Positions 24,006 to 33,073 of a stretch of DNA of 38,323 bases are shown here, in pieces. Under the pieces are notes generated by a model, which had not been told where the DNA came from, made no database searches, and saw only the letters and a program-made list of their open reading frames with translations. How positions within the stretch are numbered: position 1 is the stretch's first letter; each line of letters opens with the position of its first letter. Both the position numbers and the translations under genes were made by a program. This stretch comes from an uncultured Pelagibacteraceae bacterium (GTDB taxonomy: Bacteria; Pseudomonadota; Alphaproteobacteria; Pelagibacterales; Pelagibacteraceae), in the NCBI GenBank assembly GCA_902570055.1, contig CACFWQ010000005.1, positions 1-38,323 on the forward strand. Direction: 5' to 3'.

Positions 24006-24968
24006 TTAGTCAAATACGTGTATGTAACCACTGTTATTTATTTTAATTTGGTGCCCTTTTCTATCTATAATTGAGGATTTGTGCTTAGTATTTAATATTT
24101 TGCCTATTCGTGTAATTTTAATTTTTTTCATATGTGAAATTTTTTTAATTAAATTTCTGTTTTTAGTATTAGAAGTAAACAATATTTGATAATCATCACC
24201 ATTTGATATCACTTTTTTTTTTAGTAAATTTTTTAATTTTAGAATTAAATTTAAATTTTTAGAAATTGGTATTTTGTCAAAAAATAATTGGTATGAAATA
24301 TTTTGTTTATTGATTAACTTTTCTAAATCACTAATTAATCCATCAGATATATCTATTGATGATGTGGCAAAATTACTAAAATTATCTGTTAAAGATAATT
24401 TAATATCTGGTTTGTAGTAATGATTAATAAAGTAATTAGACAATTTTTTATTTAATTTAATTTTGTTGTTCAAAATTAATAAACCAATAAAACTATCTCC
24501 TAAATTTCCGGTTACATAAATATCATCATTAAATTTTGATTTATTTCTAGTTACAATTTTATTAGAAAAACCAATTGAAGTAATAGTAAAACTTAATTTA
24601 TTTGAATAAATAGTGTCACCGCCACCTAATTTAATATTATATTTTTTTTGTTCTTGATAAAGAGATTTGCTAATTTTTGTTAAATTATTTTTTGTAAAAA
24701 CTTTACTATTTCCTGAACCCGACAAAAAATAATATTTTGGTTTAACTCCTTTACAAATAAGATCAGAAATAGATGATCTAATTATTTTTTTTATTACTAG
24801 ATCTGGATTTTTAAAATTAACAAAATGATTTCCTTCAACATATGTATCAATCGAAATAACTAATTTATTAGGTTTGTTAAAAAAAACATCATCATTTAAA
24901 CTTAAAGAACTTTTAGAAGAAATAGCAAGTTTTGAAAAATATTTTTTTATTAATTCAAATTCATTCAT
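24006..24968 (-). CDS. thiL: Thiamine-monophosphate kinase
   Basis: ATP-dependent last step to thiamine pyrophosphate. 320 aa of the AIRS/PurM-like fold. Conserved: the N-terminal 'FELIKKYF', the metal-binding Asp pair in 'LNDDVFF', 'ISIDTYVEGNHF', 'SDLICKGVKPKYYFLS', 'KLGGGDTIYS', 'TGNLGDSFIGL' and 'SSIDISDGLISDLEKL'. The gene follows nusB with 8-bp overlap, the usual nusB-thiL order. De novo HMP synthesis is known to be missing in SAR11, so this enzyme would complete salvage-dependent thiamine synthesis. Confidence 0.95.
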   Translation of the reverse strand: MNEFELIKKYFSKLAISSKSSLSLNDDVFFNKPNKLVISIDTYVEGNHFVNFKNPDLVIKKIIRSSISDLICKGVKPKYYFLSGSGNSKVFTKNNLTKISKSLYQEQKKYNIKLGGGDTIYSNKLSFTITSIGFSNKIVTRNKSKFNDDIYVTGNLGDSFIGLLILNNKIKLNKKLSNYFINHYYKPDIKLSLTDNFSNFATSSIDISDGLISDLEKLINKQNISYQLFFDKIPISKNLNLILKLKNLLKKKVISNGDDYQILFTSNTKNRNLIKKISHMKKIKITRIGKILNTKHKSSIIDRKGHQIKINNSGYIHVFD

Positions 24969-25365
24969 TATGATTTCTAAGTTTTTTTGAAATTTTGTCT
25001 AATAAAGCATTAAGATATCTTGTTTGTGAGTCTTCTAAAAAAGCATTTGATGCAGTTAAATATTCTTTAATAATGATTTTGGATGATGTCTTTGGTTTAT
25101 ATAACAACTCAAAAACTGCGCATTTAACTATAACTTGGAATAATTTATCAAGATGTGACAAAACTAAATCACCTTTGAGATGAATCTCCAATTCTTCAGT
25201 AATTAAATCATCTCTTTCTATTGTTCCATTAACAACATCTTTAATAAATTTTTTAAATCTATGTTTTCCTATAGTTAAATCTTCATCTTTATTATAAAAT
25301 TTACTGTATATTTTTTGAATAGCAATAACTCTAGGATTATCTTTTACTTTAGATTGAACTTTCAT
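24961..25365 (-). CDS. nusB: Transcription antitermination factor NusB
   Basis: 134-aa all-helical protein that with NusE (S10) binds boxA of rRNA leaders. 'RVIAIQKIYSKFY' is the opening helix, 'VIVKCAVFELLYKPKTSSKIIIKEYLTASNAF' matches the C-terminal 'RAA..EL....TP..V.INE..ELA..F' signature, and 'RYLNALLDKISKKLR' is the final helix. A typical position between ribH and thiL; its start shares one base with the ribH stop. Confidence 0.93.
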   Translation of the reverse strand: MKVQSKVKDNPRVIAIQKIYSKFYNKDEDLTIGKHRFKKFIKDVVNGTIERDDLITEELEIHLKGDLVLSHLDKLFQVIVKCAVFELLYKPKTSSKIIIKEYLTASNAFLEDSQTRYLNALLDKISKKLRNHNE

Positions 25366-25757
25366 TAAAAATTTTTAAGTACTGATAATACTGCTTTGGC
25401 AGCTTCTTGACCTTTTTTTTTAGATCTTACAAATGCCTGTTTTTTATTGAAACTTGTTATTATGCCATTGCCAATAGGTTTTTTATAATGAATCGAAAGT
25501 TTCATTATAGCTTCAGTAGTAGTTTGTGAAATAAAATCAAAATGAGGTGTTTCTCCCTTGATGACACAGCCTAAAGCAATAAAGCCATCATACTTTTTAA
25601 TATTTTTTGATATAACTACAGGAATTTCAAAAATTCCGGGAACGGGGATAAATTTATATTTAACACTTTTATCTAAAATTTTAGATGCATAAAACTCTAA
25701 ATTTTTTGAAAAATCTTTATAATATCTCGCTGTTACAATTAATATTTTTAATTTCAT
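25365..25757 (-). CDS. ribH: 6,7-dimethyl-8-ribityllumazine synthase
   Basis: Condenses the 3,4-dihydroxybutanone phosphate and pyrimidinedione precursors to lumazine, the penultimate riboflavin step. 130 aa, a short form. 'ILIVTARYYKDFSKNL' opens the fold, followed by 'PVPGIFEIPVVI' and 'GFIALGCVIKGETPHFDFI', which holds the catalytic His. 'KPIGNGIITSFNKKQAFVRS' and 'GQEAAKAVLSVL' complete it. Overlaps the ribB-type gene by 4 bp. Confidence 0.96.
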   Translation of the reverse strand: MKLKILIVTARYYKDFSKNLEFYASKILDKSVKYKFIPVPGIFEIPVVISKNIKKYDGFIALGCVIKGETPHFDFISQTTTEAIMKLSIHYKKPIGNGIITSFNKKQAFVRSKKKGQEAAKAVLSVLKNF

Positions 25758-26857
25758 TTTATAATTTCTTGTTTTACAATTTTTATTCCATAACCATCCA
25801 GGCCAACAACTTTCTTTTTAGATCTTGTAACCAATATCATATTTTTTATATTTAATGTTTTTATTATTTGTGCTCCAATGCCATAATTTTTAATAAGTTT
25901 ATCTTGACCTTTTTTATAGAATTTATTGCTTTTATAATCTCTTAATGTCTGTGAAACAGATTTAAGGTTAGTATCTCTTATAAAAATTAAAACACATTCT
26001 TTATAATATTTAAAGTGGTTTATAGTTTGATTAAACGAATTAGGTAGTTTTTGACCCATTAAATAGTTTTGGACAATATTTGATGAAATGACTCTAACTC
26101 TTGGGTTTATATTTTTTTTCAAGTCACCTTTAATCAATGCAAAATTCTCAGAACCATCTAAAAGATTTTCAAATATTTTTATTTGATATTTTTGTTTTTT
26201 AATTAAAATTTTATCTGATTTTTTTAATCTAACTAATTTTTCTACTTTTAATCTGTAGGCTATCAAATCATCAATTCGACCAATTTTTAGTTTATGTTTC
26301 TTTGCAAATTTAAATAGTTCAGATCCTTTAGCCATTACACCTTGATCATTCATAATTTCACATATAACTGATGAAGGATTTTTATTTGCCAATCTTGATA
26401 TGTCTACTGATGCCTCAGTATGGCCGGCTCTTACTAAAACTCCCCCATCTTTAGAAATAATAGGAAATATATGACCTGGTGAAATAATGTCATTTTTTTT
26501 TACATTAGTTTTGATTGCAGTTTTAATTGTAACAGATCTATCTTTTGCAGAAATTCCAGTGGTTACACCCTTTCTTGCTTCAATAGAAACAGTAAATGCG
26601 GTTTGATTACGTGACCTATTAATAGGAGACATTAATGACAAATTAAGTTTTTTTGCTTGTTTGTTAGTTAAAGATAAGCAGATTAAACCTCTGCCGTACT
26701 TTGCCATAAAATTTATTTTTTTTTGAGAAACATTAGATGCTGGAATAACTAAATCTCCTTCATTTTCCCTATTTTCATCATCAACAAGAATGTACATGCC
26801 TCCTTTTTTTGCAACTTTGATAATGGATTCGATTGAACTAAAATTTTTGCTTTTCAT
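25754..26857 (-). CDS. ribB: 3,4-dihydroxy-2-butanone-4-phosphate synthase with degenerate GTP cyclohydrolase II domain
   Basis: Residues 1-205 form a complete RibB domain: acidic metal loop 'DDENRENEGDLVIPA' (26-40), 'NQTAFTVSIEARKGVTTGIS', 'SPGHIFPIIS', 'RAGHTEASVD' and 'CEIMNDQG'. It makes the four-carbon riboflavin precursor from ribulose 5-phosphate. Residues 206-367 occupy the place of GTP cyclohydrolase II but lack the zinc Cys (no 'HSEC' or 'CDCG') and the 'RQEGRGIGL' catalytic block. Only the fold-like end 'GIGAQIIKTLNIKNM' remains. So I do not call it bifunctional RibBA; a separate ribA would be needed elsewhere. It overlaps ribE by 20 bp and ribH by 4 bp. Confidence 0.93.
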   Translation of the reverse strand: MKSKNFSSIESIIKVAKKGGMYILVDDENRENEGDLVIPASNVSQKKINFMAKYGRGLICLSLTNKQAKKLNLSLMSPINRSRNQTAFTVSIEARKGVTTGISAKDRSVTIKTAIKTNVKKNDIISPGHIFPIISKDGGVLVRAGHTEASVDISRLANKNPSSVICEIMNDQGVMAKGSELFKFAKKHKLKIGRIDDLIAYRLKVEKLVRLKKSDKILIKKQKYQIKIFENLLDGSENFALIKGDLKKNINPRVRVISSNIVQNYLMGQKLPNSFNQTINHFKYYKECVLIFIRDTNLKSVSQTLRDYKSNKFYKKGQDKLIKNYGIGAQIIKTLNIKNMILVTRSKKKVVGLDGYGIKIVKQEIIK

Positions 26858-27437
26858 TAAAATAATTTCTTACATATTTAGAGAGTATATCAATTTCTAT
26901 ATTAACTAGATCATTTTTTTTAACTTTAAATAAATTTGTTAATTTGAAAGTATGAGGAATTATCCAAACTTGAAAACCTTTTTTTGTTTTTTTCGATATG
27001 GTTAAAGATATGCCGTTTATAGAAATTGATGCTTTTTCTATGATGTGTTTTTTTATTTTTGAGTTAATTGAAAAATCAAATAAATAAGATTTATCAATTT
27101 TTTTTATAGAAAAAATTTTTGCAGTACAATCTACATGGCCTTGAGTAATATGACCTGAAATTTGTTTACCAAATTTTAAAGGAAGTTCTAAATTAATTTG
27201 ATCGCCCACTTTGGACTTTTTAAATTTAGATTTTTGTATAGTCTCATTTGATAAATAAAATTCCATTAATTTTTTATTAATGCTTATTAGAGTTAAACAA
27301 ATACCATCGCAAGAAATAGAAATACCTAAATCTTTTTTTGATAATTTTAATTTTGAGTAAATAAAAATATTTATACCTTTTTTTCTTTTGGATATTTTTT
27401 TTATTTTTCCTTTATTGAAAATAATTCCATTAAACAT
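26838..27437 (-). CDS. ribE: Riboflavin synthase alpha chain
   Basis: Dismutates two lumazines to riboflavin. 199 aa with two lumazine-binding barrel repeats: the first starts 'MFNGIIFNKGKIKKIS' and contains 'SISCDGICLTL', the second contains 'SGHITQGHVDCTAKI' and 'SISINGISLTI'. 'IPHTFKLTNL' is the conserved end of the second barrel. In E. coli this gene is called ribC. It lies between ribD and the ribB-type gene; its 3' end overlaps the latter by 20 bp. Confidence 0.95.
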   Translation of the reverse strand: MFNGIIFNKGKIKKISKRKKGINIFIYSKLKLSKKDLGISISCDGICLTLISINKKLMEFYLSNETIQKSKFKKSKVGDQINLELPLKFGKQISGHITQGHVDCTAKIFSIKKIDKSYLFDFSINSKIKKHIIEKASISINGISLTISKKTKKGFQVWIIPHTFKLTNLFKVKKNDLVNIEIDILSKYVRNYFNEKQKF

Positions 27438-27438
27438 T

Positions 27439-28545
27439 TTATTTAGAATATATCTTAATTATATCGGTTCCAGTAAATGAATTTATTGTAGATTTATTTC
27501 TATATTTAAAAGACAGTTGATACAACTGACTAGATACATTTAATTTGCCTAAACTACCCAGTTTTCTAGGACTTCTAAATAAATAAAATTCATCAAAAAG
27601 TTTATGCTTTAAAAAGCTATTTGTTATATTTTTACCACCTTCTACTAATAAATTTCTACATCCTAAAGTGAAAATTTTTTTTAAAATTAATTTTAAATCA
27701 AAAAAATTATCATTACTTAAATGAATTTTAATTAATTTAATTCCTTTTTTTTTTAAAAGATTAACTTTTTTTTTTGATGCTTGATTATAGAAAATAACTG
27801 TATTTTTTTTATTGGAGGTTAAATATATATAAGAACTTTTTTTAATAGATAAATTTTTGTCTAAAATTATTCTTTTTGGTAAATGTTTGAATAATCCTTG
27901 TATTCTACAATTTAATTTTGGATTATCTATGTTCAATGTTTTACTAGAAATCAAGATTGCATCATTACGATACCTTAATAATTGAGTAATTTTATCAGAA
28001 TGACTATTTGTTATTCTTAATTTTTTTTTTGTATGTATAAAATTATCATTTGATACAGCAAGTTTACCTGTAACAAAAGGTATTTTGTTAAATCTATTCA
28101 ATATGTATGGCTTATAAAATCTATTTCCTTTTTTTTTTAATAGACCATTTTTAACAATTATATTCTTTGATTTTAAAATTTTAGAAGATTTAGATTTTGT
28201 TCTTTCATCGATATCAGTAACACTAAATATAACTTTTTTTATTTTTGATTTAATAATTAAATTCGTGCATGGGGGTGTTTTTCCATAATGAGAGCAAGGT
28301 TCTAAACTTACATACAATGTTGAGCCCTTTAAATTTTTTTTACTAGATTTAATTGCATTATATTCAGCATGTGGTCTACCATTTAATCCAGTATGACCTA
28401 AAGATATAAGTTCATTATTTTTGACTATAGTGCATCCAACTGATGGGTTATGTCCTGTTAATCCCAAGTTGCCTCTTGCTTGATTAAAAGCAAGATTCAT
28501 AAAGTAACGATCTTTATTGCTAAATTTATCTTTTTTTGTAGACAT
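27439..28545 (-). CDS. ribD: Bifunctional diaminohydroxyphosphoribosylaminopyrimidine deaminase / uracil reductase
   Basis: Second and third steps of riboflavin synthesis. The N-terminal deaminase domain (about 1-150) has zinc motifs '[10 protein letters not shown]' and '[16 protein letters not shown]'. The C-terminal reductase domain has '[13 protein letters not shown]', '[21 protein letters not shown]' and '[14 protein letters not shown]'. 368 aa, complete. Its 5' end overlaps nrdR by 20 bp. An in-frame ATG further in (about residue 16) would truncate the first helix, so the longer start is preferred. Confidence 0.95.
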   Translation of the reverse strand: MSTKKDKFSNKDRYFMNLAFNQARGNLGLTGHNPSVGCTIVKNNELISLGHTGLNGRPHAEYNAIKSSKKNLKGSTLYVSLEPCSHYGKTPPCTNLIIKSKIKKVIFSVTDIDERTKSKSSKILKSKNIIVKNGLLKKKGNRFYKPYILNRFNKIPFVTGKLAVSNDNFIHTKKKLRITNSHSDKITQLLRYRNDAILISSKTLNIDNPKLNCRIQGLFKHLPKRIILDKNLSIKKSSYIYLTSNKKNTVIFYNQASKKKVNLLKKKGIKLIKIHLSNDNFFDLKLILKKIFTLGCRNLLVEGGKNITNSFLKHKLFDEFYLFRSPRKLGSLGKLNVSSQLYQLSFKYRNKSTINSFTGTDIIKIYSK

Positions 28546-28984
28546 CTAGCCTGTCCACAAATTGTACAAAATCTTTTTCTTCTCTAAAATTTCTATAAAC
28601 GGAAGCAAATCTTACATATGCCACTGGATCTAAATCTTTTAAACCTTCCATAACCATTGTTCCGATTGTGTTAGTGGATATTTCTGCTTGCCCTTGTTCT
28701 TCAAGCGATCTAGAGATTTTACTAATAAATTTCTCAACTGTTTCAGTGTCAATAGGTCTTTTTTTTAAAGCTATATAAATTGATTTAGATAATTTATCTC
28801 TATCAAAAGATGATTTTCTTCCATTCTTTTTTACCACCATTAATTCTCTAAATTGGACTCTTTCAAAAGTAGTAAATCTATTGCCACACACACATAATCT
28901 TCTTCTTCTAATGGCTGTACCATCTTCAGTAGGTCTTGAATCGACAACTGAAGTTTCTCCTTTTTTACATCTAGAACAAATCAT
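28526..28984 (-). CDS. nrdR: Transcriptional repressor NrdR with altered zinc knuckle
   Basis: Represses ribonucleotide reductase genes in response to ATP/dATP. 152 aa: zinc ribbon (1-45) with '[17 protein letters not shown]' and '[11 protein letters not shown]', then the ATP-cone '[20 protein letters not shown]' through '[14 protein letters not shown]'. In normal NrdR the second knuckle is CxxC. Here it reads C31-V-C33 inside a GT-repeat (TGTGTGTG on the coding strand), one residue shorter, while the first knuckle C3-x2-C6 is intact. The rest is fully conserved, so it is probably still a functional NrdR. It sits between glyA and ribD, the standard order. Confidence 0.95.
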   Translation of the reverse strand: MICSRCKKGETSVVDSRPTEDGTAIRRRRLCVCGNRFTTFERVQFRELMVVKKNGRKSSFDRDKLSKSIYIALKKRPIDTETVEKFISKISRSLEEQGQAEISTNTIGTMVMEGLKDLDPVAYVRFASVYRNFREEKDFVQFVDRLDVYKKR

Positions 28985-28985
28985 A

Positions 28986-30296
28986 TTATCTTAAATTTTT
29001 ATATATTGGAAATTTTGAACAAAGTTCAACAACTTCATTCCTAACTTCATCTTCAACTTTTGAATTATCATTTGGATTAGAAGATACACCTTTAACAGTC
29101 TTTGTTATCAATTCACCTACTTTTTGAAATTCTTTTAATCCAAAACCTCTTGTTGTTGCAGCTTGTGATCCAAGTCTAATTCCTGATGTAATCATTGGAC
29201 TCTCGCTATCAAATGGAATTCCATTTTTGTTACATGTAATATTTGCCCTACTTAAACTTTGCGCAGTTATATTACCTTTAACATTAAATGGTCTAAGATC
29301 AACAAGCATTAAATGAGTGTCTGTGCCACCAGAATATATTTTAAAACCATTATTTTTTAAAGTCTCTGACAAGACTTTTGCATTTGATAAAACTGATTTT
29401 ATATATTCTTTAAATTCTGGTTTTAAAGCTTCTTGAAAGCCTGCGGCTTTAGCTGCAATAATGTGCATTAATGGTCCTCCTTGATAACCTGGAAATACAG
29501 CAGAGTTTATTTTTTTACTTAGTGATTCATCATTGGTTAAAATAATTCCCCCTCTTGCACTTCTGAAAACTTTATGAGTTGTAGAAGTAACCACGTGAGC
29601 GTGTTCACATGGATTAGGATAACCTTTTCCAGCAACTAAACCGGAAAAATGGGCCATATCAACCATAAGATATGCTCCTACTTTGTCAGCTATTTTTCTA
29701 AACCTCTTAAAATCTATTATTCTCGAATATGCACTTCCTCCTGCAATTATAAGCTTTGGTTTATTTTCCAGTGCAAGTTTTTCAACACTATCGTAGTCAA
29801 TAAGTTCAGAATCTTTATCAACATCATAACCTACTGGATTAAACCATTTGCCCGACATTGCAATTTTTAATCCATGAGTTATGTGACCACCAGAATTTAA
29901 ACTCATCCCCATAAAAGTATCACCTGGTTTAAGCAAAGCCAAAAAAACTGCTCCATTAGCTTGTGCTCCAGAATGTGGCTGTGCATTTGCATACTTACAA
30001 TCAAATATTTTTTTTAATCTTTCTATGGCTAAGGTTTCAGCTATATCTACATGTTCACATCCATCATAATATCTTTTACCTGGATAACCTTCAGCATATT
30101 TATTTGTTAGTACTGATCCTTGAGCTTCTAATACTGCTTGTGAAACAATATTTTCGGATGCTATAAGTTCTATGTGCTCTTGTTGTCTATTTAGCTCATC
30201 TTTAATAGCTTTAAATAATTCTGGATCAGTTTTTGATAAGCTATTTTCAAAAAATCCTTCATATTGAGCATTTAAGTATTTGCTTTCACTAGACAT
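28986..30296 (-). CDS. glyA: Serine hydroxymethyltransferase
   Basis: PLP enzyme interconverting serine and glycine with tetrahydrofolate, the main one-carbon source. 436 aa: '[21 protein letters not shown]', '[20 protein letters not shown]', '[18 protein letters not shown]', 'GHLTHG'-type 'SGGHITHG', '[14 protein letters not shown]' and the Schiff-base Lys in '[17 protein letters not shown]'. SAR11 is known for unusual glycine/serine dependence, but no glycine-riboswitch-like leader is visible here because rpiB lies 2 nt upstream. Confidence 0.98.
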   Translation of the reverse strand: MSSESKYLNAQYEGFFENSLSKTDPELFKAIKDELNRQQEHIELIASENIVSQAVLEAQGSVLTNKYAEGYPGKRYYDGCEHVDIAETLAIERLKKIFDCKYANAQPHSGAQANGAVFLALLKPGDTFMGMSLNSGGHITHGLKIAMSGKWFNPVGYDVDKDSELIDYDSVEKLALENKPKLIIAGGSAYSRIIDFKRFRKIADKVGAYLMVDMAHFSGLVAGKGYPNPCEHAHVVTSTTHKVFRSARGGIILTNDESLSKKINSAVFPGYQGGPLMHIIAAKAAGFQEALKPEFKEYIKSVLSNAKVLSETLKNNGFKIYSGGTDTHLMLVDLRPFNVKGNITAQSLSRANITCNKNGIPFDSESPMITSGIRLGSQAATTRGFGLKEFQKVGELITKTVKGVSSNPNDNSKVEDEVRNEVVELCSKFPIYKNLR

Positions 30297-30298
30297 AA

Positions 30299-30721
30299 TT
30301 ACATTTTTTTAACTCTTCTTAAGTGTCTACCACCCTCAAATTTTGTACTTAAGAAAACTCTAATAAGATTGAGTGCTTTTTTTTTATCTATCAATCTTGC
30401 GCCTAATGTAATGATATTTGCGTTATTATGCAATCGTGATAATTTGGTATTTTTTATACTATAACATAATGCTGCTCTTACACTTTTATTCTTATTAGCT
30501 GTAATTGACATACCCATGCCTGATCCACAAACTAATACACCAAAACTTCCTTTGTTAGATGCTACTTTTTTTGATAACTTGTGAGCATAATCTGGATAGT
30601 CTACGGAACTATCATTTCTAGGTCCAAGGTCTATAATTATTTGCTTTTTAGAAAGTTTCTTAGTTATGCTTTTTTTTAAATTAAATCCAGCGTGATCTGA
30701 TGCAATAAATATTTTTTTCAA
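30299..30721 (-). CDS. rpiB: Ribose-5-phosphate isomerase B
   Basis: Interconverts ribose 5-phosphate and ribulose 5-phosphate; the latter is also the substrate of the RibB domain encoded downstream. 140 aa of the RpiB/LacA family: '[16 protein letters not shown]', '[16 protein letters not shown]', '[16 protein letters not shown]' (active-site Cys) and '[10 protein letters not shown]'. It lies 2 nt upstream of glyA, as in many alphaproteobacteria. Confidence 0.96.
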   Translation of the reverse strand: MKKIFIASDHAGFNLKKSITKKLSKKQIIIDLGPRNDSSVDYPDYAHKLSKKVASNKGSFGVLVCGSGMGMSITANKNKSVRAALCYSIKNTKLSRLHNNANIITLGARLIDKKKALNLIRVFLSTKFEGGRHLRRVKKM

Positions 30722-30722
30722 A

Positions 30723-31313
30723 TTAATTAAATTTATAATCTAAAACACATGCAACCAAATGTACTCTATTTTCTTCTCCTCCATTAAAGGCATTGTGATA
30801 TTTTAAATTATTTGTAACCCATACAGAGCCATCAGCAGGCATATGATGTGCTATTTTATCAATTACCATTATGGCTCCTGGATTTGTATAAATTGGAATA
30901 TGCAGTCTTGGCTCTGGGTCTCTGTGCCAACTAAGAGTAGATCTAGGTTCTTTTAAAAGCAATCTCACCCTTCCAAGTTTATATTTTTTTTTAAGAATAT
31001 TATATACTTTTTCAAAATAAGTATTTTTGTAATCTTTAACAAATTCAGTATATTTGCTCTCATCAATACCGACGTCTCTTGGTACTTCTTTTCCTGTAGA
31101 ATCTGGTTTTGTCCAATAAACTCCCCTAGTTTTATTTCCTTTAATAGAATCTGGATCACCAGGTATTTGGTTTAAAGATATACTTGCAAAATGAGGAATT
31201 CCAAGGCTTGAATCAAACCCCTTTTCCTTTAAAATTTGGTCGCAAGCTGCTCTAAGCTTACTAATATCAAATTTTAATTCTTGCTTATGAAAATCATTTA
31301 AGTGTAGCGACAT
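30723..31313 (-). CDS. Aspartyl/asparaginyl beta-hydroxylase-like 2OG-Fe(II) oxygenase
   Basis: 196-aa protein with a jelly-roll oxygenase pattern. H130-R-D132 ('SWHRDPEPRLHIPI') and distal H173 ('YHNAFN') supply a 2-His-1-carboxylate iron site, and R183 ('NRVHLVACVLDY') suits the 2-oxoglutarate carboxylate. This matches the Asp/Asn beta-hydroxylase family. Bacterial members hydroxylate free amino acids or peptides, but the substrate here is unknown. It is the first gene of the long leftward operon into rpiB-glyA-nrdR-rib, so its promoter lies in the gap shared with divergent hemB (31314-31386). Confidence 0.78.
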   Translation of the reverse strand: MSLHLNDFHKQELKFDISKLRAACDQILKEKGFDSSLGIPHFASISLNQIPGDPDSIKGNKTRGVYWTKPDSTGKEVPRDVGIDESKYTEFVKDYKNTYFEKVYNILKKKYKLGRVRLLLKEPRSTLSWHRDPEPRLHIPIYTNPGAIMVIDKIAHHMPADGSVWVTNNLKYHNAFNGGEENRVHLVACVLDYKFN

Positions 31314-31386
31314 AAAAGATTTATTAATAACCTATAGACTATTATATTATATATAACTATTGTCGCATATAAAAATTTAGTTGAGA

Positions 31387-32379
31387 ATGATTATCACTGG
31401 AAAATACCCAAATTTAAGGCTCAGGAGAAATAGACGATATAATTGGTCGCGTAAATTAATTCAAGAATCAAACTTAAGTAGCAATGACCTTATCTTGCCC
31501 ATCTTCTTAATTGATGGAAAAAATAAAGTTCAAACAATTAAATCTATGCCTGAAGTTTTCAGATATAGTATTGATAAATTGGACAAAATAATTGATAGAT
31601 CTATAGATCGCAAAATACCTATGGTTGCACTTTTTCCTTTCACAAATAAAAAATTTAAAGATAATTATGGATCAGAAGCTTTAAATCAAGATAATCTTGT
31701 ATGTAGAGCTATTAGATATATTAAAAAAAAATACAAAAATGAAATTGGAATTATGTGCGATGTTGCTTTAGATCCCTACACATCGCATGGACATGATGGT
31801 ATTATAAAATCAAATTATGTTCATAATGACAAAACTATAGAAATTTTAACAAAACAATCTTTACTACAGGCTCAAATGGGATGTGATGTGATAGCCCCTT
31901 CAGATATGATGGATGGAAGAATTGGAAAAATTAGAAAATCTTTAGATAAAAATGGTTATGAATTGGTACAAATACTTTCTTATGCTGTCAAATATGCATC
32001 AAACTTTTATGGTCCTTTTAGAGATGCAGTTGGATCAAAAACATTATTAAAAAGTGATAAAAAAAATTATCAAATGGATTACAGAAATAGCAATGAAGCT
32101 TTAAGAGAAGTTGCATTAGATATTAAAGAAGGAGCAGATATAGTTATGGTTAAGCCTGGAATGCCATACTTAGATATAATTAAATTAGTTAAAGATAATT
32201 TTAAAATTCCAGTATTCGCATACCAAGTTTCTGGGGAATATAGTATTATTAATCAAGGAATTAGAAATAAAATCATAAATAAAGACGCTATTTTAGAAAG
32301 TCTGATATCTTTTAAAAGAGCTGGTGCAAGTGCTATAATTACATATTTTGCTGATAAAATTGTTAAAGAATTAAAATAA
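31387..32379 (+). CDS. hemB: Delta-aminolevulinic acid dehydratase (porphobilinogen synthase)
   Basis: Condenses two 5-aminolevulinates to porphobilinogen in heme synthesis. About 330 aa: 'RLRRNRRYNWSRKLI' N-terminal arm, 'LILPIFLIDG', 'CDVALDPYTSHGHDG', 'DVIAPSDMMDGRIG' and 'FYGPFRDAVGS'. The second active-site Lys is in 'ADIVMVKPGMPYLDI', and 'VFAYQVSGEYSII' follows. The metal loop reads DALD-type rather than Cys-rich, indicating the Mg2+-type enzyme of alphaproteobacteria and pseudomonads, not the Zn type. I prefer ATG at 31387 over TTG at 31381. Confidence 0.97.
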   Translation: MIITGKYPNLRLRRNRRYNWSRKLIQESNLSSNDLILPIFLIDGKNKVQTIKSMPEVFRYSIDKLDKIIDRSIDRKIPMVALFPFTNKKFKDNYGSEALNQDNLVCRAIRYIKKKYKNEIGIMCDVALDPYTSHGHDGIIKSNYVHNDKTIEILTKQSLLQAQMGCDVIAPSDMMDGRIGKIRKSLDKNGYELVQILSYAVKYASNFYGPFRDAVGSKTLLKSDKKNYQMDYRNSNEALREVALDIKEGADIVMVKPGMPYLDIIKLVKDNFKIPVFAYQVSGEYSIINQGIRNKIINKDAILESLISFKRAGASAIITYFADKIVKELK

Positions 32380-32389
32380 TTATAAAAAA

Positions 32390-33073
32390 TTATTTAAATA
32401 AATTTATAAATTCTAATCTAGAATTAGGATAAACAATATTGTTTGGTTGTAATATGTTTTTATACATATAATCACCAATAATACTTAAACTTTTTACAAA
32501 ACTTTCTTTATCTACATTTCCTTTATCACATTTTTCAATTAAAAAATTTGGTACATATTTTTTATTTTTGTTAACTTCTAAATAATATTTTTTATTACTA
32601 TTTATTACTTCAGATTTTATAAATTTTTTAAAGTCTATGTTATAGCCAACAAGTTCTAAAATTTTTAATTCCCAAAATATATATTTTTTGAACCATTGAT
32701 TGTCATTTAAATTATCAAAAAAATCCTCTATAGAATTAAAAATTTTAATATTTTCCTGAGATTCAGCGGTAAGTAATTTAATTAAATTCATAGCCATATT
32801 TATGCATAACAATTTTTTCTTATCATTGAAAAAAAAAGGTGTTGTTACCTTTAATATTTCAACCTTAAAGTAACCATAGTTTTCTTCTGTTTTATAGTTA
32901 TAGTTAAGACTTAATTTATTGCCAATTTGTAAATAATTTTTAATTTTTTTTGAAGTAGCTCCAAAAATTAAACCAGTAAATTTTCCATGATTTTGAGTAA
33001 AAAACTCTGCTATGACAGAATTTTCATTAAATCTATTTTTTGATAAAAGATAACCAATATCATCCCAATACAT
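32390..33073 (-). CDS. recO: DNA repair protein RecO
   Basis: 227-aa protein of the RecFOR pathway that loads RecA on SSB-coated gaps. The N-terminal OB-fold has 'DDIGYLLSKNRFNENSVIAE' and 'NHGKFTGLIFGA', and the helical part has 'FWELKILELVGYNIDF', the typical 'FELRLL..LGY.LDL' block. The Cys zinc motif of some RecO proteins is not evident. The start shares one base with the rnc stop. Normally era separates rnc and recO in proteobacteria; it is missing here. Confidence 0.88.
   Translation of the reverse strand: MYWDDIGYLLSKNRFNENSVIAEFFTQNHGKFTGLIFGATSKKIKNYLQIGNKLSLNYNYKTEENYGYFKVEILKVTTPFFFNDKKKLLCINMAMNLIKLLTAESQENIKIFNSIEDFFDNLNDNQWFKKYIFWELKILELVGYNIDFKKFIKSEVINSNKKYYLEVNKNKKYVPNFLIEKCDKGNVDKESFVKSLSIIGDYMYKNILQPNNIVYPNSRLEFINLFK

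Noticed and set aside
25754-26857. Annotating this gene as bifunctional RibBA.
   Set aside because: The zinc-binding Cys and the catalytic block of GTP cyclohydrolase II are absent from the C-terminal half.
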